The notes below the pieces were generated by a model that made no database searches, was not told the origin of the DNA, and was given only the letters and a program-made list of their open reading frames with translations. A program made the position numbers and the translations under genes. Below are positions 48,174 to 58,554 of a DNA stretch of 64,000 nt, in pieces. Each line of letters begins with the position of its first letter. The stretch's first letter is position 1. This DNA comes from Listeria swaminathanii (GTDB lineage Bacteria > Bacillota > Bacilli > Lactobacillales > Listeriaceae), in the NCBI RefSeq assembly GCF_014229645.1, contig NZ_JAATOD010000003.1, positions 1-64,000 on the forward strand. The letters run 5' to 3'.

Positions 48174-49022
48174 TTATTCTTTCATTCCGCTCATTGCCAT
48201 TCCTTGGATGAAATATTTTTGAGCAAAAAGGTAAACTGCTAAAATCGGGATAACACTGATAAGTACTCCCGCCATCATCAAACCGTAATTTGTTCCATAT
48301 CTACCTTGTAAAAGTGATAATCCTAAAGGTAAAGTTGCCATTTCTTGTGAACTTGTCACGATTAATGGCCATAAATAACTGTTCCAAGATTGCATAAAAG
48401 TTAAAATCCCTAGTGTTGCAAAAGTAGGTTTCGCTAGTGGTAAAATAACTTTTCGGAAAATAGTAAAATGGTTTGCTCCGTCCATAAACGCAGCTTCTTC
48501 TAGTTCTTTCGGAATTCCCATAAATGCTTGGCGTAATAAGAATGTGCCGAAAACGCTGAATAGCGCTGGTACAATCAAGCCTGCATAAGAGTCTAACCAT
48601 CCAAATTGTTTCATTAGGATAAATTGCGGAATCATCGTAACTTGAGCTGGCACCATCATAGTTGCCAAGTAAAGTAAAAATAATTTATCGCGACCCCAGA
48701 AAGGGATTCTTGCAAATGCATATGCTGCCATGGAACAAAACAGCATTTGACCGAGTGTTGTTACAACTGCAACAACGACTGAGTTAATTAGAAACCGGAA
48801 CATTGGGAACATTTCAAATACTTGCGTGAAGTTCGCCGTTGTTGGTTCTTTTGGAATAAACTGTGGTGGTAAAACCATATTTGCTGCCCCTGTTTTGAAT
48901 GCGGTTGAAATCATCCAAACAAACGGCATAAGCATGATTATTCCACCTAGACAGATAATCGTATAGGTAAGAATGTTTTTAATTAATTGCCATTTTGGTG
49001 AACCACTTTTTTCTGTTTTCAT
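48174..49022 (-). CDS. sugar ABC transporter permease (MalG type)
   Basis: The 282-residue product has six transmembrane segments and the EAA loop (ELEEAAFMDGANHFTIFRKVILP), typical of MalG-like CUT1 permeases. The start overlaps the stop of the first permease in TAATG at 49020-49024; a GTG 15 bases upstream lies in the ribosome-binding site and is rejected. No ATPase gene is present; a shared MsmK-type ATPase is presumably encoded elsewhere. Confidence 0.94.
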   Translation of the reverse strand: MKTEKSGSPKWQLIKNILTYTIICLGGIIMLMPFVWMISTAFKTGAANMVLPPQFIPKEPTTANFTQVFEMFPMFRFLINSVVVAVVTTLGQMLFCSMAAYAFARIPFWGRDKLFLLYLATMMVPAQVTMIPQFILMKQFGWLDSYAGLIVPALFSVFGTFLLRQAFMGIPKELEEAAFMDGANHFTIFRKVILPLAKPTFATLGILTFMQSWNSYLWPLIVTSSQEMATLPLGLSLLQGRYGTNYGLMMAGVLISVIPILAVYLFAQKYFIQGMAMSGMKE

Positions 49023-49900
49023 TAGTAATTGGACCACCTTTTTTGAAGTTTATTTTGAATAATTGTAATGATAAAAATAACAATAAACAATATCCAACTC
49101 ATCGCGGAAGCATAGCCCATTTCGAAGTATCTAAATGCATGGTTGTAAATATTTTGGACTAGGGTCATCGTCGCTCCACTAGGCCCTCCTTCTGTCATAA
49201 TCATCACTTGGTCAAACACCTGGAATGAGTTGATAAGCGAGATTATCGTCACAAAGAATGTAGTCGGAGTAAGCAAAGGGATGGTGATGGAGAATAACTG
49301 TCGAAGCTTCGACGCTCCGTCCATATTCGCAGCTTCGTAATAGGATGGTGAAATATTTTGCAATCCACCAAGGAAAAGTACCATAACGAAACCAATATCT
49401 TTCCACGCACTAGTAATAATAACTGCAATCATCGCTGTTTGTGGATCTGTTAACCAGTTCGGTCCAGCAATTCCAATTAAAGATAAGAAGTAATTGATTA
49501 GACCGTATGAAGGGTTGAAAAGCCATTTCCAAACGAGGGAAACTGCTACCCATGAAGTGATCACGGGTAAGAAGTATACTGCTCGGAAAAATGGTCTTAG
49601 TTTAATTTTTTGGTTCAACATCAAGGCACAGGCAAGACCAAGAATCATTACACTTGGCAAGTAACCGATGATAAACGTGATTGTATTTCTAAATGACTTC
49701 CAGAATTCTGGGTCACTAAATAGCCTTTTGTAATTTTCAAATCCAGTAAAGTGAATTGTACTCACTAAGTCCCAATCGGTAAAACTGATGCCGAGTGAGC
49801 CGAGGATTGGAATTGCAATAAAAATGAGAAAACCTAGTAAATTGGGAAGCAAAAAGATGCATAGCCAAAATAGTGTTTTCTTTCTAGTCATACCAACCAT
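49022..49900 (-). CDS. sugar ABC transporter permease (MalF type)
   Basis: The 292-residue product has six transmembrane segments and the EAA loop (YYEAANMDGASKLRQLFSITIPLL), typical of MalF/UgpA-like CUT1 permeases. AGGAGG lies 10 bases before the ATG. It overlaps the next permease gene by 1 base and follows the ROK regulator gene by 34 bases. Confidence 0.94.
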   Translation of the reverse strand: MVGMTRKKTLFWLCIFLLPNLLGFLIFIAIPILGSLGISFTDWDLVSTIHFTGFENYKRLFSDPEFWKSFRNTITFIIGYLPSVMILGLACALMLNQKIKLRPFFRAVYFLPVITSWVAVSLVWKWLFNPSYGLINYFLSLIGIAGPNWLTDPQTAMIAVIITSAWKDIGFVMVLFLGGLQNISPSYYEAANMDGASKLRQLFSITIPLLTPTTFFVTIISLINSFQVFDQVMIMTEGGPSGATMTLVQNIYNHAFRYFEMGYASAMSWILFIVIFIITIIQNKLQKRWSNY

Positions 49901-49934
49901 TTAAAAATAACCTCCTGAAATAATTTATGTACTT

Positions 49935-51149
49935 TTAACGCAGTAAAGTTTGTTCTTCTTCATAGATTGGCACTTGGAATAACTGGTGGATGACTAGTAA
50001 AGCCGCACCTTGTAACCATGCAGGATCTTCTAGAGATGTTGTTGTAATTTCCGTTTCGAAGCCAGCCCCTGAAAAAAAGTTTTGTGAAGCAATTTCATCA
50101 ATTTTAGTTAAGAATAAATCTCTATGGTGTAATCCTTCGCCGACAATAATTACTTTCTCGGGGTTGAAGGTATTAATGATATTTCGTATCCCGTATCCTA
50201 AATATTCGCCCATTTTACCCATAAGTTCTGTTGCCATTGCATCTCCAGCACGCGCGCTTTTCGCCACATTATCAAAATGAAAATCATTTAAATTTGATGT
50301 TGGATAAGCTTCTTTTATTTCTTCCCCGCGATTTCGGAAGTAAAATTCGGATGCGTACATTTCTAAGCACCCTTTTTGACCGCAGTGACATCTGTATCCG
50401 CCTGGTTGAATCGTTGTATGTCCAAATTCGCCGGCTCCACCTTGCGCACCATAATAAATTTGGCGATTAATAACAACGGATAAACCAAGACCAGCTCCAA
50501 CTGAAACTGTTGCAAAATTATTGGATTGTTTCCCTTCACCTAGCCATAGTTCCGCGAGTGTATAGCAGTTTATATTTTTATCTACATACACCGGAATATC
50601 AGGGAAATGAACATGGAGCATTGATTCTAAAGCAACATTTTCCCAACCTAGCATAGTGGAGCGTATAACAGTTCCTTTTCTACGATTAACCAGACCTGAA
50701 ATAGCAATTCCAACACCTAGCAAATGGTTCATATCTCTGTTTTTACACATCTTTTTCACATTGTCAGCAATTAATTCAATCGCATCTTCTGGTTTTTTCT
50801 CTGAAGAAAATGGTATGGAAGTATTTTCAATGATTTCTGCATTTAAGTCGGTCAACGCAAAAAGAAGTTGTTCCTCTTCTACTTTGACACTAACAACAAA
50901 TCCATAATCTTTATTAAATCTTACTAGTTTGGCACGTCTGCCTCCAGTAGATGATGTTTCGGCACCTTCTAAAATAATGCCTTCTTGTTGTAAATCATCT
51001 AAAATATACGTTAATGTAGACATCCCAAAATCGCATTTTTTTGCAATTTCTGTTCGTGTGATTTCACCTTTTTCACGGATTAAGTTCAGCACGGTGTAGC
51101 GGTTTATGTCTTTAATTAAGTCTTTATTCCCTTTTCTCAAGATATCCAT
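49935..51149 (-). CDS. ROK-family transcriptional repressor (NagC/XylR type)
   Basis: The 404-residue product has an N-terminal winged helix (about 15-75, TRTEIAKKCDFGMSTLTYIL) and a ROK sugar-kinase-like domain with the zinc motif CHCGQKGCLE (about 257-266). It lacks a clear sugar-kinase catalytic context, as usual for XylR-like repressors. First gene of the operon, so it probably represses its own transcript until the glucan-derived sugar is present. It could also bind DNA at a second site not recognised here. Confidence 0.92.
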   Translation of the reverse strand: MDILRKGNKDLIKDINRYTVLNLIREKGEITRTEIAKKCDFGMSTLTYILDDLQQEGIILEGAETSSTGGRRAKLVRFNKDYGFVVSVKVEEEQLLFALTDLNAEIIENTSIPFSSEKKPEDAIELIADNVKKMCKNRDMNHLLGVGIAISGLVNRRKGTVIRSTMLGWENVALESMLHVHFPDIPVYVDKNINCYTLAELWLGEGKQSNNFATVSVGAGLGLSVVINRQIYYGAQGGAGEFGHTTIQPGGYRCHCGQKGCLEMYASEFYFRNRGEEIKEAYPTSNLNDFHFDNVAKSARAGDAMATELMGKMGEYLGYGIRNIINTFNPEKVIIVGEGLHHRDLFLTKIDEIASQNFFSGAGFETEITTTSLEDPAWLQGAALLVIHQLFQVPIYEEEQTLLR

Positions 51150-51214
51150 TTTCAGGCTCCTTTACTTCTGGTTGAACACTTACTTCGTTCATTGAATTAA
51201 GTAAGTATAGTTAC

Positions 51215-51243
51215 ATTATATTGTAATCGTTTGCAATATGCAA
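51215..51243 (-). promoter_or_regulatory. alpha-glucan operon promoter with cre site
   Basis: Minus-strand TTGCAT (51238-51243), 17 bases, TATAAT (51215-51220). The spacer contains TGTAATCGTTTGCA on the plus strand (51222-51235), matching the CcpA cre consensus TGNAANCGNTNNCA in full. Bound CcpA would block the promoter when preferred sugars are present. Confidence 0.8.
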
Positions 51244-51277
51244 TCTTTTTTTTGAAAGTTTTTTTACAGGCGAAAAA

Positions 51278-51307
51278 TGAGCCCTAACTCCACTGAATTA
51301 GGACTCA
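51278..51307 (-). terminator. metG terminator
   Basis: Stem TGAGTCCTAA/TTAGGGCTCA with one G-U pair (51278-51287, 51298-51307) followed by TTTTT on the minus strand. Confidence 0.88.
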
Positions 51308-51313
51308 CATTTA

Positions 51314-53350
<2,037 letters not shown>

Positions 53351-53379
53351 TCATTTTTCACGCTAAACGAAATAATTAA

Positions 53380-54240
53380 TTAAGCGCCTTTTGCAACGCC
53401 GATTAAAATCCCGCCGAGCACAACTAAAACTACGCCCACGATAACAAAAAGCATTTCTTTTTGCGTTTTCTTTTCTTTTAAAAGTACGATACCACCGATT
53501 GTCGAAATAACAACGCCTAATTGCGAAAGCGAGAAGCCAGTCGCGACTCCGACAAGCTGATTAGCATGAACCATCGCAACGTTCCCAGCTGCCCAAATCA
53601 CCCCTGGAATAGTAAGTAAGAGAGTTCGTTTATTGAAACGTTTTTCCGTACCACCACTGTGTGTCATAATTAGCGCACTTAAAACCATCCCAATTGCTTG
53701 CGGTAAAATCGCATTAATTCCATCGATTTTGAAACCTTGAATTAGAACGACTAAGCCAACATAGCCACAAGCAGAAATGAATAATGTGATCAAACCTTGT
53801 TTTAATGCATTAGTACCATCTTCTTCTTTCTCAGCATAAGATGTTAAGAAAATTCCACCGACGATAAGAGCTAATGCTATAAAACCTAGAATAATTCGAA
53901 GCGTCGTATCCCATTCATGAAATAAGATTACTCCACAAAGTGTTGTTCCGACTAATTGCATCCCTGTAGAAATCGGCATCGCTTTTGAAACACCGATAAT
54001 TTTGAATGCTTTCAGTTGGAACATCTGACCCACAGTCCATAAACACCCTGTTATAAAACTAATCCCTACTGTTTTAAGCGTATAAACTGGATCCGTGAAG
54101 AAGAAAACGATTACCGCAAAAGTGAGCGCCCCTAGTGTCATTCCCATCGTTTGTTGCCTTGTTGAACCGCCAAATTTTGTAATAATTAGCGGAACTGTCC
54201 CCCAAAGTAGTGCAGGAATCAGCGCAATCATAATGTTCAA
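53380..54240 (-). CDS. GRP/GlcU-type sugar uptake permease (copy A)
   Basis: The 286-residue product has ten predicted transmembrane segments and the glucose/ribose porter signatures [23 protein letters not shown] and [16 protein letters not shown]. It is related to Bacillus GlcU and takes up a sugar with a proton; glucose is likely but unproven. It is clearly paralogous to 59889-60746, and the two bracket the surface-protein genes. AAGGAGGAAAACG precedes the ATG. Confidence 0.9.
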   Translation of the reverse strand: MNIMIALIPALLWGTVPLIITKFGGSTRQQTMGMTLGALTFAVIVFFFTDPVYTLKTVGISFITGCLWTVGQMFQLKAFKIIGVSKAMPISTGMQLVGTTLCGVILFHEWDTTLRIILGFIALALIVGGIFLTSYAEKEEDGTNALKQGLITLFISACGYVGLVVLIQGFKIDGINAILPQAIGMVLSALIMTHSGGTEKRFNKRTLLLTIPGVIWAAGNVAMVHANQLVGVATGFSLSQLGVVISTIGGIVLLKEKKTQKEMLFVIVGVVLVVLGGILIGVAKGA

Positions 54241-54517
54241 ATCGTTTTCCTCCTTGTTTATCCTTTAATTTAGTTTTCAATTACTTCATTATAGCCGAAA
54301 TAGCTGGAAGATGGTAGGGGGGCAGCGTGAAAAGTACTTATATAGCTGCTAATTATAAAAACAATCTTACTAAAGCTGATTTTTGTGATTCTCATTAGTC
54401 ATTATTTCGACAAATACTCCCTACCTAATGATACTAGTATTAAACAAATACCCAAAAACTTAGTGCTACACTTAAGTTGTATTGAATCCAAATATTAGGA
54501 AAGAGGTTATTTAAAAA

Positions 54518-55747
54518 ATGGTTACAAAGAAAAAAACAATTGCCAGCCTGATAATTTTAGGTTCCCTAGCTGGCCAAATAGCACTTACCCCTATTTCTGC
54601 ACTTGCTGATACGAACGACACAAATAACATTTCATTACTACAAAGCATAAGCGAGAATGTAAATGTCCCTTATAAATACACATCCACTTTAACTTTCCCA
54701 GTTTTAACTAATCAAACCGCCGAAGATTACAAACTTGAAATAAAATTAGCATTACCAACGAGCATGAACTTCACTGATTTACATGTTTCAGTAGCCGGTG
54801 AAGATATGACCAACCAAGTAGGTACTACTAGTTATGATAGTTCCACTAATACCGTTACTTTTAAATTTGATAAAGTCACTAGTTGGGACAGTTTATCTGC
54901 TGCAAAAGTGAAGTTTGATTGGAACACGACCTATTCAGGTGAAGGCGGCGAAGCAAATATCGATTCCCTAGTCGCGACCGCAAGTGCAACAAGCACAGAC
55001 AAAGCTGGTAATAAATCAACCTCCAATGGCACTTTAAAACCGAAAGACATTAGTGCCCCCGTTGTCAAAACAGATAAAACAGCAATCACTTACAGCCTTG
55101 GAACTAGCATTACAGAAGAACAATTTTTAACAGATATTAATGCTAGTGTCACTGATAATTATGACTCTACTGTTAGCCTTAAAAGCAATTTTACATCTTC
55201 TGTTAATTTTGCGGCTAGTGGCGATTATTCAGTCAATGTCCAAGCGACGGATAAAGCTGGCAATGTTTCAAACACAGTAAATGTGACGGTACATGTTGCT
55301 AGTAACGCGCCTGTCGCTGGGGCAAATATAACTGTAAATTATCTTGATAGCGCTGGAAATAAACTCGCGGCTTCAGATACCATAACCGGAACTATCAATA
55401 GCAATTACCAGTCAACAAGCAAAAAAATTACTGGCTATACGCTAGAAAATACACCTGAAAACGCAACTGGTACTTTCACCGATACCGCACAAACTGTTAA
55501 CTATATTTATAAAAAAGATGTCGTTACTCCAGCGCCTGTCGTTGATAATCCAGTGACTCCGGTAGTGAAAAAGCCAGTTATTGTGCCAAAAACTACTGAT
55601 AAAGTGTCCACCCCTGCTAATAAAGAAAAAACAACTTATCGCTCTTTACCGACAACTGGCGATACAGATCAAAGCACAGCCGCTACTATTTTCGGATCTT
55701 TACTTATTTTAATCAGCGCCCCACTACTATTATTTAAAAAGAAATAA
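54518..55747 (+). CDS. LPXTG cell-wall protein with Ig-like and MucBP domains
   Basis: A 409-residue surface protein. It has a signal peptide (about 1-31, cleavage near ALADT), a beta-rich N-terminal domain (about 38-185), a bacterial Ig-like domain (about 187-268, SAPVVKTDKTAITYSLG and VQATDKAGNVS), a MucBP domain (about 274-338, ITVNYLDSAGNKLA), a P/T/K-rich stalk and the sorting signal LPTTG, hydrophobic segment and KKK tail. Sortase A should anchor it. A mucin- or glycan-binding role is inferred. It is on the plus strand, convergent with the LRR gene. Confidence 0.9.
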   Translation: MVTKKKTIASLIILGSLAGQIALTPISALADTNDTNNISLLQSISENVNVPYKYTSTLTFPVLTNQTAEDYKLEIKLALPTSMNFTDLHVSVAGEDMTNQVGTTSYDSSTNTVTFKFDKVTSWDSLSAAKVKFDWNTTYSGEGGEANIDSLVATASATSTDKAGNKSTSNGTLKPKDISAPVVKTDKTAITYSLGTSITEEQFLTDINASVTDNYDSTVSLKSNFTSSVNFAASGDYSVNVQATDKAGNVSNTVNVTVHVASNAPVAGANITVNYLDSAGNKLAASDTITGTINSNYQSTSKKITGYTLENTPENATGTFTDTAQTVNYIYKKDVVTPAPVVDNPVTPVVKKPVIVPKTTDKVSTPANKEKTTYRSLPTTGDTDQSTAATIFGSLLILISAPLLLFKKK

Positions 55748-55748
55748 A

Positions 55749-55785
55749 AAAAATCACCTCGTAAATTTTACGGGGTGATTTTTTT
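55749..55785. terminator. bidirectional terminator between the two LPXTG genes
   Basis: A long stem (AAAAATCACC... with GGTGATTTTT) with A- and T-runs on both sides serves both convergent genes. Confidence 0.9.
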
Positions 55786-55787
55786 GA

Positions 55788-58283
55788 TTAATTTTTTCTT
55801 CTAACTTTAGAAATGGTTAATCCAGCTATCAATAGAACACCCATAAAAACAAAGATTAAACTAGTGCTATCTCCTGTTTTTGGAAGGTTTATTGGCATTT
55901 TATTAACCTTTGAGTATGTCTTTGGCTGTGTTTTTGCCGACTTGTTTGGTGTCTGTGTAGATGAAACAAAACTTGCTGGCTGTTCTGGAGTTGTACTGTT
56001 TTCAACATAGAATGGCTCACTTGGGCTAACACTAATTTTCATGTACACATATTGAACGGTTTGCCCAATTTCTTCAAAAATCCCGCTAGCATTTGCTGGA
56101 CTTTCTTCCAGTATATATCCGGGAATTTCTTTAGCGATTGTATCGTATGCCACGCCTAATTCGCCGGTAAGCGTACTTTTTTCAGCTATTTCATTGTTCT
56201 CGCTATCGATATATTTAACGGTAACTTCTCCTTTTTTAGGTTCAGGGATTTTCACAGTGATTGTCACTGTTTCCGAACGATTGCCAGAAGCGTCTTCCGT
56301 AAAAATAGTTACTTTATAGCTGCCGGGTTTGGACGTATCTACAGCGGAAAAATCCATCTGTACACTTACATCTTCATCGTAGTTATCAGTCGCAGTTATT
56401 CCAGCTTGTTCCATAATTTGTTCGGCTGTTAATTCGCTATCTTTCTCTACCGTTATTTCGGGATTAACGACATGAATAACTGGTCTTTCCGTATCGACAA
56501 TTTCAACGGCAATTTTGATAGGGTCTGCTGATTCGCCGCTTTTGCTTTTCGCGGTTATTGTTGCTTCGTACGTTCCTAGTTTCGTCGTATCAATTTCAGT
56601 TAAGTCTACTTCCATTTTGATGCCTTCATCATATACATCAGTAACTACCGCGCCCGATTTAGCAAGAAGCGCAGCACTTGTTAATTCCGTTCCGACTTCA
56701 AAAGTAACCTCATTAGAAGCAACTGTTACTTGCGGTTTTTGAATATCTCTAACATGCACCACGACAGTAACCGGAATTGCTTGTATATCAAAATCATTTT
56801 TAGCTTGCAGTGTAACTGTATAATTTCCTGGTGTGTTAAAATCGACTACTTCACTGTAATCACTAGTAATTCGACCGTTTTCCGAAACAGATGCGTGAAT
56901 ATCTCGTAAAAATGTCGCTTCGTCTTTGGCATTGATTGGCTCGTACGAAATGCTTTTATCGGCTGTAATAACAGGCAATGCTTTCACTTCGATTGGTTGG
57001 GTTACGGTTCCTGTAAACTTCCCAGTAACGGCCGGGTTATTAACATCTTCATCAAACGTATAGGAAACCTTCGATAAATCGGTTAAATTTTCACTTGTCC
57101 ATGTAATATTCGGATTTACGTAAGTTCCGTTATTTGAAATTGTTTTTAGCGAAGTAATTTGTCCCGCTAAATTTTCCACAGGATTTTGGATGGTGAAGTC
57201 TCCTGCTGCTATCTTTTTAGGAAGAACGAGCGTTTGTTTATCCGCATATAACTTAGCAAGATTTGGTATATTGACCAGTTTATCCGAATCTAGCATACTT
57301 ATTTTATTACTTCTCACATTAATAGAAGTCAGTACCGGAAAATCGTTCAGTTGCGGCAACTCAGTAAGTTCATTACTACTAAGATCCATACCTGTAACAG
57401 CTGGCAGATTTTCTAAATGTAAATCAGCACTGCTTAAATAATTTCCGCTAATATCTACTCGTTGGATTTTTGGTAAATTGACTAAGCTTACACTTTCTAA
57501 TTCGCCCCAGTCAATACTAATACTACCGATATTTCTACCAATCGCATTTAATTGTGCTAGGTTTTTTAGCGATAACTTCTGGAGTTCCAACTCATCTGCT
57601 GAAAGGGTCACTAGTTTCGGTTGATTTTCAACATCCAAATCTGTGATAGAATTCCGGAATACATCTAATGTTTCTAATTCTGGCATCGTTTTTACCAAAC
57701 TAAAAGTGCCTGCAATTTTATTGTTATTTGCACTAATTGATTTTAGCGTGGATATATTGAATAACGGATCTATGCTTGTAAGCTCGTTGTAATTCACACT
57801 GATGTTTTCTAGTGCCGTTAAGCGTTCTATTCCCGCTAAACTAGTAATACCTTGGTTATTTGCCACTAAATTAGTTACGCTTTGTAATTCAGCATCCGTT
57901 ACTTCCGCATTAATATCTTCATTCCCGTTGATATTTTTGGCGATTACTTTAGCTAAATTGGCATCTGAAAATATATCCGCATACGTATTAACATTTTCAG
58001 AAGTTGCTTTCAAATTATTTTTTAGTGTATTATTCTTGGTGTTAGGATTTGAAGGTGTCTTTGAGGTCGTTTCATTGGCTGATTTTGGGTCAGTAGTAGT
58101 TTGTGGATTGGTTGATTCATTGTCAGTATGGCTACTATCTTCATTGTTTGTGGAATCTGTATCGTTATTTACCGCTTCCTGAGTGATGATGTCCGCCGTT
58201 GTTGTATCTGCATAAGCATACAAACTTGGACTAACTAGGCTAAAACACAAAGCAAGAGAAACAACAACAGGTAGTTTTCTCAT
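55788..58283 (-). CDS. LPXTG leucine-rich-repeat surface protein (internalin-like)
   Basis: An 831-residue protein: signal peptide (about 1-26), T/S/N-rich spacer, LRR region (about 120-330) with LxxLxxLxxN-type repeats, an inter-repeat beta region, three Ig-like domains (about 440-665), a MucBP domain (about 670-735) and the anchor LPKTG with hydrophobic segment and RRK tail. The LRRs are irregular compared with the 22-residue internalin repeats. CTGGAGG precedes the ATG at 58281-58283. Ligand unknown. It resembles class I internalin-like proteins found at this locus in other Listeria. Confidence 0.88.
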   Translation of the reverse strand: MRKLPVVVSLALCFSLVSPSLYAYADTTTADIITQEAVNNDTDSTNNEDSSHTDNESTNPQTTTDPKSANETTSKTPSNPNTKNNTLKNNLKATSENVNTYADIFSDANLAKVIAKNINGNEDINAEVTDAELQSVTNLVANNQGITSLAGIERLTALENISVNYNELTSIDPLFNISTLKSISANNNKIAGTFSLVKTMPELETLDVFRNSITDLDVENQPKLVTLSADELELQKLSLKNLAQLNAIGRNIGSISIDWGELESVSLVNLPKIQRVDISGNYLSSADLHLENLPAVTGMDLSSNELTELPQLNDFPVLTSINVRSNKISMLDSDKLVNIPNLAKLYADKQTLVLPKKIAAGDFTIQNPVENLAGQITSLKTISNNGTYVNPNITWTSENLTDLSKVSYTFDEDVNNPAVTGKFTGTVTQPIEVKALPVITADKSISYEPINAKDEATFLRDIHASVSENGRITSDYSEVVDFNTPGNYTVTLQAKNDFDIQAIPVTVVVHVRDIQKPQVTVASNEVTFEVGTELTSAALLAKSGAVVTDVYDEGIKMEVDLTEIDTTKLGTYEATITAKSKSGESADPIKIAVEIVDTERPVIHVVNPEITVEKDSELTAEQIMEQAGITATDNYDEDVSVQMDFSAVDTSKPGSYKVTIFTEDASGNRSETVTITVKIPEPKKGEVTVKYIDSENNEIAEKSTLTGELGVAYDTIAKEIPGYILEESPANASGIFEEIGQTVQYVYMKISVSPSEPFYVENSTTPEQPASFVSSTQTPNKSAKTQPKTYSKVNKMPINLPKTGDSTSLIFVFMGVLLIAGLTISKVRRKN

Positions 58284-58328
58284 TTTTTGTTTCCTCCAGG
58301 TTGTCATTAATATTATCTAATAGTATCT

Positions 58329-58334
58329 ATCATA
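58329..58334 (-). promoter_or_regulatory. LRR-gene promoter (extended -10) with upstream palindrome
   Basis: Minus-strand TGTTATGAT (hexamer 58329-58334). A near-perfect palindrome (GGCTTTATTCGAATAAGGCT, 58373-58392) lies about 39 bases upstream of the -10, where an activator or repressor could bind. No PrfA box was seen. Confidence 0.45.
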
Positions 58335-58497
58335 ACAGATTCAGCAGCGCTCGAGGTCTGATTTTAGTAGTTGGCTTTATTCGAATAAGGCTACTTTGTG
58401 TCTTTTCAGTGAACAAACGGCTTTTTTTCAATCAAAACCGCTGAAAAGAGTCTTCATTCGGTACAAAAACGCAATTCTTTTTATTTCCCACATAAAA

Positions 58498-58544
58498 AAG
58501 CTAAGTATGTCGCTCCCCTAAAAGAGGCGTTTTATACTTAGCTT
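58498..58544 (-). terminator. terminator of the DUF1254 gene
   Basis: A perfect 11-bp outer stem AAGCTAAGTAT/ATACTTAGCTT (58498-58508, 58534-58544) with an inner GC-rich stem, then TTTTT on the minus strand. Confidence 0.9.
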
Positions 58545-58554
58545 ATTGTGAGAA

